A stretch of 10,564 nt of DNA from Mycoplasmatota bacterium (GTDB lineage: Bacteria > Bacillota_I > Bacilli_A > Izemoplasmatales > Izemoplasmataceae): positions 1 to 10,564 of the forward strand of contig DAOVWR010000038.1 in the NCBI GenBank assembly GCA_030636545.1, given 5' to 3'. The notes beneath the pieces are model-generated. The model was given only the letters and a program-made list of their open reading frames with translations, made no database searches and was not told the origin of the DNA. Both the position numbers and the translations under genes were made by a program. Of this stretch, positions 7,128-10,564 are shown piece by piece. Position 1 is the stretch's first letter. Every line of letters starts with the position of its first letter.

Positions 7128-7772
7128 TTATTTTTCGTCGTACTTATCTTCATAGGTATCCATATATTCATTATATTTTTCTTCATCAAACTCGTCTTCT
7201 ATCTCTTCAAATACTTCTTCTTCATATTCTTTAATACCTTCGGTATCAGCTTTTTTAGGTTTTGTTTCTTTTACAATTGCTGGTATTTCTTCAACTTTTT
7301 CAACTTTTTTAACTTTTTTAACTTTTTCTTTAACAGCTGGTTTAACAGCTGGTTCAACAGCTGGTTCAACAACTACCTCAACAATTTCTTCAATAACTGG
7401 TTTAACTTTAGCTTTAGGTTTCTTCTTAGCTTTAGGTTTTGCTTTCTTCTTAGCTTTAGGCTTTGCTGTAGATTCTTCGCCATCAATATCCTTTATAACT
7501 GTATATTCTTTATAAAAAGATCCATCTTTTTCTCTTAGTTCTGTTTTTTGAAATTCTTTTAAATCCCAAGTATTATCACCAGTATACACAAATTTAGCAG
7601 AAGTAATTAAATCTGTATAAAATTGAGTAATACGGCCTTTTTTAGCTTCACCTGAAAATTCTTTTTCAGCACAAACCAAATTAAAAAGCTCGTATAAATC
7701 TAGGGGTGCTTTTTTCTTTCTGATTATTCTCTCTGCTGAATCAATTAGTGATTGTTCTTTTATACTTTGCAT
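7128..7772 (-). CDS. rpoE: RNA polymerase delta subunit
   Basis: Gram-positive accessory RNA polymerase subunit that weakens polymerase-nucleic acid contacts and aids recycling and initiation control. The 214-residue product has the folded N-terminal winged-helix-like (HARE-HTH) domain at about 5-75, ending in the typical GDNTWDLKE (65-73). A disordered C-terminal half follows. It has a Lys/Pro/Ala-rich tract (103-125, KPKAKKK copies), a Val-Glu stretch, EPAV/KPAV repeats (136-147), KVKK repeats (150-161) and an acidic tail rich in Glu/Asp/Tyr (178-214). Bacillus delta is shorter, about 173 residues, with a simple Lys tract before its acidic tail, so the linker is expanded here. ATG 7770-7772 has AGGAGG (7780-7785), which overlaps the stop of the upstream DUF1934 gene. 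The expanded part is built from tandem DNA repeats. Not to be confused with sigma-E, also called rpoE in Proteobacteria. Confidence 0.92.
   Translation of the reverse strand: MQSIKEQSLIDSAERIIRKKKAPLDLYELFNLVCAEKEFSGEAKKGRITQFYTDLITSAKFVYTGDNTWDLKEFQKTELREKDGSFYKEYTVIKDIDGEESTAKPKAKKKAKPKAKKKPKAKVKPVIEEIVEVVVEPAVEPAVKPAVKEKVKKVKKVEKVEEIPAIVKETKPKKADTEGIKEYEEEVFEEIEDEFDEEKYNEYMDTYEDKYDEK
7290..7325 (-). repeat. 9-bp tandem repeat inside rpoE
   Basis: Four head-to-tail 9-bp units (plus-strand TTYAACTTT type, TTC or TTT at the first triplet) encode the KVKKVKKVEKV stretch of the delta subunit linker. The unit length keeps the frame. Confidence 0.8.
7332..7367 (-). repeat. 12-bp tandem repeat inside rpoE
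   Basis: Three head-to-tail copies of AACAGCTGGTTY (plus strand), differing only in the last base, encode EPAV-EPAV-KPAV. A fourth, degenerate copy may follow. Confidence 0.9.
7420..7467 (-). repeat. 24-bp tandem repeat inside rpoE
   Basis: Two adjacent 24-bp units (7420-7443 and 7444-7467) differ at one base (T at 7437, C at 7461). They encode the two copies of AKPKAKK in the lysine-rich tract of the delta subunit. Confidence 0.88.
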
Positions 7773-7783
7773 ATATACTCCTC

Positions 7784-8149
7784 CTAAGTTATCGAATACG
7801 CTATTACTAGTGTACTTCTATTAACTATTTCATTGTCTTGGATCAAATCATATTGTATGATAAGTCTATTATTTTTATTTTCTAAATGTGTTGTTAAGAT
7901 ATCAAATACAAATGAATTATTATCCACAACATATGTACCCTTTGTTAAGTTATTGATATCAAATATGAATTTCATATCCATTAAACCCTTTTTGTTGTAT
8001 TCAATGATATTATTATTAAACACAATATAATGTGTGCTTTTCTCACTATCACTAAATTTAATCTTCTGATTCTCGAATTCACCAGTAGTAGTAAATTTAA
8101 CTTGAGAATCTAATGAATTCATTTCAAAATCAATTTTTACTTTCTTCAT
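7784..8149 (-). CDS. DUF1934 (YwiB-like) family protein
   Basis: A 121-residue protein without signal peptide or membrane span, rich in alternating hydrophobic residues that suggest a small beta-barrel. Its layout matches Bacillus YwiB, the DUF1934 family with a calycin-like barrel. It has a central GLMDMKFIFD (55-64), a TKGTYV turn (69-74), then FDILT, a LIIQYDLI strand (96-103) and a closing TLVIAYS (113-119). This match is from memory of the family pattern, so it is moderately sure. The function of the family is unknown. ATG 8147-8149 has GGTGA upstream; the TAG stop (7784-7786) lies inside the rpoE ribosome site, so the two genes are co-transcribed and probably coupled. In Bacillus ywiB lies next to argS, which is not in this window. 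Confidence 0.72.
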   Translation of the reverse strand: MKKVKIDFEMNSLDSQVKFTTTGEFENQKIKFSDSEKSTHYIVFNNNIIEYNKKGLMDMKFIFDINNLTKGTYVVDNNSFVFDILTTHLENKNNRLIIQYDLIQDNEIVNRSTLVIAYSIT

Positions 8150-8170
8150 ATAATCACCAAACCATTAGAT

Positions 8171-8199
8171 ATTATATCATATTAACATCTTACTTTAAA
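8171..8199 (-). promoter_or_regulatory. Proximal promoter of the DUF1934-rpoE unit
   Basis: On the minus strand a perfect -10 TATAAT (8171-8176) with TGA extension (8177-8179), a 17-base spacer and a weak -35 TTTAAA (8194-8199). The start near 8164 leaves a very short leader of about 15 bases before the ATG. Confidence 0.65.
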
Positions 8200-8215
8200 T
8201 ATTTAGTGCTTAATT

Positions 8216-8244
8216 ATTATATATTATGTTCAATACCTATGCAA
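8216..8244 (-). promoter_or_regulatory. Distal promoter of the DUF1934-rpoE unit
   Basis: On the minus strand -35 TTGCAT (8239-8244), 17-base spacer and perfect -10 TATAAT (8216-8221). It starts right after the terminator of the preceding transporter gene and would give a leader of about 60 bases. Confidence 0.65.
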
Positions 8245-8245
8245 G

Positions 8246-8277
8246 AAAAAAGATAAAAGGGAAACTTTTATCTTTTT
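8246..8277 (-). terminator. Intrinsic terminator after the Na/Pi cotransporter
   Basis: Minus-strand 13-bp stem (arms 8265-8277 and 8247-8259) with a 5-base loop and a T6 tract (8246-8251). It lies 14 bases after the stop codon. The stem is AT-rich, but the T tract and position are convincing. Confidence 0.85.
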
Positions 8278-8291
8278 AATAGCCATTATTA

Positions 8292-9977
8292 TTAATATTC
8301 ATAATCCAATTCTTCGTTATAGTAACTTTCTTGAATAATATTTATAACTATGTTGTTGCAATGATCACCAATACGTTCAATATTAGATAAAATATCTACA
8401 TAGAAGCCATCAACTGTTTCAATGGAATTTGTATCATTAAGTCTCTTAATATGGCGCTTTCGATTTCTAATAACTAAAGAATCGATAACATCTTCTCTCT
8501 CCATTACTTGTTTAGCAACCTCTTTGTCCTGCGTGTCAAACGCTTCAAGAGTTAATGTAATAGTCTCTAAAACAACCTCATAAAGTCTTTTAAGTTCATC
8601 TTTAGCAGGCTCACTTAATACTATTTTATTATCATAACGATGTTCAAAGAATTCAAAAATATTTGTGCAATGATCCCCAATTCTTTCAAAGTCACGAATT
8701 GTATCAACGTAAGATGCTTGAAGTTGTGATGAATCTTCATCTAATCCAAATTGTGCTACTTTTACAAGATAATCATGAACTATTTTATCAATTGTATCTA
8801 ACATTTCTTCAATTTGTTCCCCATTTTCCAATACTCTTTTCTTATTAGCAAAAGAATATTCGACAACACCCTCAAACATTTGCTTAGTAATTTTCCCCAT
8901 ATTCAACACTACTATTTTAGCACTCTCTAAAGCTAAAATAGGCGCTTCTTCAATTAAATGATCTTGTAACATGTCGACATCAACTTCAATAAGGTTATCA
9001 TCACCCTTAATCATATATGTAACCATCCAAACTAATTGCTTAATTAAGAAGAAGAAGATAACTGTATTAATTAAGTTAAATCCGAAATGAGCAAAGAATA
9101 TTGTCATAGCAACTGGTTCTCCGCCTAAATAATTTGCTTCTACCCAGGCTATTATTTTTGTATAGGGCGATAAAACTAACATAAATGCTAAACTACCAAT
9201 AACATTAAATAATACATGTGCTAAAGCTGTTCTTCTAGCAGCCACACTGCCACCAATTGAGGCAAATACAGCGGTTACTGTTGTTCCAATATTACTTCCA
9301 AATAATATTGCTACTGCTCCAATTAAAGGAACAGCGCCTGTTGAATAAAGACCTTGTAAAATTCCGATTGTAGCACTACTTGACTGAACAATTGCCGTTG
9401 ATACTGCTCCAACCATTAACCCAAGTACTGGTACATCTGCAACAGATACTAAAGCTGCTGCAAATTCAGGTAATTTTACTAAAGCTTTTAATGAATCTCC
9501 CATTATATCTAATCCAAAGAATAACATCCCAAAACCTAAAAGAACTCCACCTAGTTGTTTATATTTCTTAGTGTGAACAAAGAAAATTAAAAAACTTCCG
9601 GCTGCCATAATAGGCAATGCATATTCCTTAATTGGTAATCCAAGTAAGAATGAAGTAACTGTAGTACCGATATTAGCACCAATTATAACTCCTATTGCTT
9701 GTGGTAAAGTCATAAGTCCAGCTCTAACTAGCCCAACTGTTAAAGCGGTTGTTCCAGAAGATGACTGGATTAACCCAGTAATAACAATTCCTACAATTAT
9801 ACCTTTTAAAGGAGTATTTGTAGTTTTCTCAATAATCAATTTTAATTTACTACCTGCAAGAGCTTTTAATGAATCCCCCATAAGGTTTATTCCGTATAAG
9901 AAAATACCTAATCCACCTACTATGGCGAATATTGTTATCTTCCAATTAATTACTACAACATCTGCCAATAAATTCAT
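8292..9977 (-). CDS. Na+/phosphate cotransporter with C-terminal PhoU domain (NptA-like)
   Basis: A 561-residue membrane protein that should take up inorganic phosphate with sodium. Two inverted repeats of the Na/Pi cotransporter domain are visible, with QSSS motifs at 71-74 (GLIQSSSGTT) and 198-201 (AIVQSSSATI). Each is followed by a G(A/S)NIGTTVT motif (100-108, 227-235). A duplicated (L/I)MGDSLKAL occurs at 32-40 and 158-166. After the last span (about 303-323) a cytosolic PhoU-like helical domain (about 345-550) carries the paired motifs RDFERIGDHCTNI (428-440) and NIERIGDHCNNI (532-543). Fusion of these two domains is common in bacterial NptA-type proteins. ATG 9975-9977 is chosen because GGAGG (9984-9988) stands 6 bases upstream. 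An ATG at 9996-9998 would add MKRRRLT and has no ribosome site. It is a single-gene unit, and no phosphate-regulator site was recognised. Confidence 0.94.
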   Translation of the reverse strand: MNLLADVVVINWKITIFAIVGGLGIFLYGINLMGDSLKALAGSKLKLIIEKTTNTPLKGIIVGIVITGLIQSSSGTTALTVGLVRAGLMTLPQAIGVIIGANIGTTVTSFLLGLPIKEYALPIMAAGSFLIFFVHTKKYKQLGGVLLGFGMLFFGLDIMGDSLKALVKLPEFAAALVSVADVPVLGLMVGAVSTAIVQSSSATIGILQGLYSTGAVPLIGAVAILFGSNIGTTVTAVFASIGGSVAARRTALAHVLFNVIGSLAFMLVLSPYTKIIAWVEANYLGGEPVAMTIFFAHFGFNLINTVIFFFLIKQLVWMVTYMIKGDDNLIEVDVDMLQDHLIEEAPILALESAKIVVLNMGKITKQMFEGVVEYSFANKKRVLENGEQIEEMLDTIDKIVHDYLVKVAQFGLDEDSSQLQASYVDTIRDFERIGDHCTNIFEFFEHRYDNKIVLSEPAKDELKRLYEVVLETITLTLEAFDTQDKEVAKQVMEREDVIDSLVIRNRKRHIKRLNDTNSIETVDGFYVDILSNIERIGDHCNNIVINIIQESYYNEELDYEY

Positions 9978-9983
9978 AGTCAA

Positions 9984-9988
9984 CCTCC
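9984..9988 (-). promoter_or_regulatory. Ribosome binding site fixing the Na/Pi cotransporter start
   Basis: GGAGG on the minus strand, 6 bases before ATG 9975-9977. It makes the upstream ATG at 9996-9998 unlikely. Confidence 0.88.
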
Positions 9989-10007
9989 GTCTTTTCATAC
10001 CATAAAA

Positions 10008-10016
10008 AATATAACA
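10008..10016 (-). promoter_or_regulatory. Possible extended -10 promoter of the Na/Pi cotransporter
   Basis: On the minus strand TGTTATATT gives a -10 TATATT (10008-10013) with TGn extension (10014-10016). The -35 region 17 bases upstream reads TTTAAT and is weak. A promoter is expected here because the upstream gene ends in a strong terminator. Confidence 0.5.
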
Positions 10017-10045
10017 TAATTATTAAATATATTAAATAAAAAATC

Positions 10046-10077
10046 AAAAAAAAGAAGAGTTTTTACAACTCTTCTTT
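10046..10077 (-). terminator. Intrinsic terminator after the DHH phosphoesterase gene
   Basis: Minus-strand perfect 11-bp stem (arms 10067-10077 and 10051-10061) with a 5-base loop and a T8 tract (10046-10053). The first arm is coding sequence and the TAA stop (10063-10065) lies in the loop. Confidence 0.9.
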
Positions 10078-10564
10078 ATATTTTTTAGCTAATACGTCTG
10101 CTTCAACTAACAATTCCTTTGCTCTCTTCCAAGTTCCAAGGTTTGCTCCACATGCTAAACGGTGTCCTCCACCATCATATTTGTTTGCTAATTTGTCAAT
10201 TGCTGGACCTTTTGAACGCATTCTTGCTCTAACAATCTTTCCTTCGTATTCTGCAAATAAAATCCAAATAGGACAATCATCGAAATATCCTAATTCATTT
10301 ACTAAACTTGTTGCTTCACCTAAGGAAACTTTAAATTTCTTTAAATGTTTAGGTAAAATATTAACATAGGCAACACCATTAGGTGTTTTCTTAAAGTGTT
10401 GTAGAAAATATCCTTTATATTTTGTTAACTCATCGGTTCTAACATCAAGATGACTATATATTTTTTTAGTTTCTAGTCCTTGATCATATAGTCCAGCTAC
10501 ACTTCTAAAAGTATCTCCATCAACTCCTGAATATTTAAATCTACCAGTGTCAGTTAATGTCCCA
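10063..10564 (-). CDS. NrnA-like DHH/DHHA1 phosphoesterase, C-terminal part
   Basis: The reading frame is open at the window edge, so only the last 166 residues or so are visible. The product matches the C-terminal part of the NrnA family, cytosolic enzymes that degrade short oligoribonucleotides and remove the 3' phosphate of pAp. TDTGRFKYSG near the visible start is the end of the DHH domain. The DHHA1 domain follows and ends with the substrate-binding motif GGGHRLACG at about 32-40 residues before the stop, then a helix rich in Lys and Glu. RSKGPAIDKLANKYDGGGH matches the typical approach to this motif. The catalytic Asp/His residues of the N-terminal half lie outside the window. NrnA and NrnB, or a c-di-AMP phosphodiesterase of the same superfamily, cannot be fully separated on this part, but NrnA fits best. 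The stop lies in the loop of a terminator. Confidence 0.88.
   Translation of the reverse strand, partial: GTLTDTGRFKYSGVDGDTFRSVAGLYDQGLETKKIYSHLDVRTDELTKYKGYFLQHFKKTPNGVAYVNILPKHLKKFKVSLGEATSLVNELGYFDDCPIWILFAEYEGKIVRARMRSKGPAIDKLANKYDGGGHRLACGANLGTWKRAKELLVEADVLAKKYKEEL

Noticed and set aside
7101..7538. Plus-strand 145-residue frame rich in Phe, Asn and Trp (FFNFFNFF, SWFNSWFN)
   Set aside because: It is the complement of the rpoE linker repeats and of the pyrG promoter; its low-complexity product mirrors the tandem repeats and it has no ribosome site.
9978..9998. N-terminal extension MKRRRLT of the Na/Pi cotransporter
   Set aside because: The strong GGAGG site lies inside this extension, 6 bases before the next ATG, and nothing suitable precedes the upper ATG.

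Overview
The window looks like a chromosomal segment of a very AT-rich, low-GC Gram-positive bacterium. TGG codes for Trp and TGA is not read through, so the standard bacterial code fits. The content (RNA polymerase delta subunit, class II fructose-bisphosphate aldolase, NptA with a PhoU tail, NrnA-type DHH phosphoesterase, DUF1934 protein) and the very compact spacing suggest a Firmicutes/Tenericutes-border lineage such as Izemoplasmatales or Haloplasma relatives. That placement is an inference, not proven by the sequence. All supported genes lie on the minus strand, so transcription runs from high to low coordinates.

Layout in transcription order. At 10564-10063 is the C-terminal part of an NrnA-like DHH/DHHA1 phosphoesterase, cut by the window edge, with a terminator at its end. 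At 9977-8292 is a Na+/phosphate cotransporter with a C-terminal PhoU domain, standing alone between its own promoter and terminator. Two good candidate promoters then drive a DUF1934 (YwiB-like) gene (8149-7784) and rpoE (7772-7128), whose Shine-Dalgarno overlaps the DUF1934 stop codon. Next, pyrG (7016-5415) has its own strong promoter, a GGGC transcript start and a leader terminator. This arrangement matches the CTP-sensing reiterative-transcription attenuator known for Bacillus pyrG. After the pyrG terminator comes the tldD-tldE pair (5174-2467), overlapping by one base. Last is a three-gene unit: fba (2341-1475), a ZIP-family metal transporter (1463-645) and an unrecognised, very acidic protein (652-71) that overlaps the transporter, closed by a terminator at 43-72.

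How the genes relate. The order DUF1934-rpoE-pyrG-...-fba resembles the Bacillus rpoE-pyrG-spo0F-fbaA neighbourhood, with spo0F absent and tldDE present. The fba/ZIP/unknown unit joins a zinc-dependent glycolytic enzyme to a probable zinc/divalent-metal transporter. Its promoter is overlapped by a perfect 8-bp inverted repeat that could be an operator. The most interesting points are the pyrG attenuator, this possible operator, the unknown overlapping gene, and three adjacent tandem DNA repeats in the rpoE linker. No mobile element, CRISPR array, tRNA or rRNA was seen, and no clear new multi-gene system is evident.
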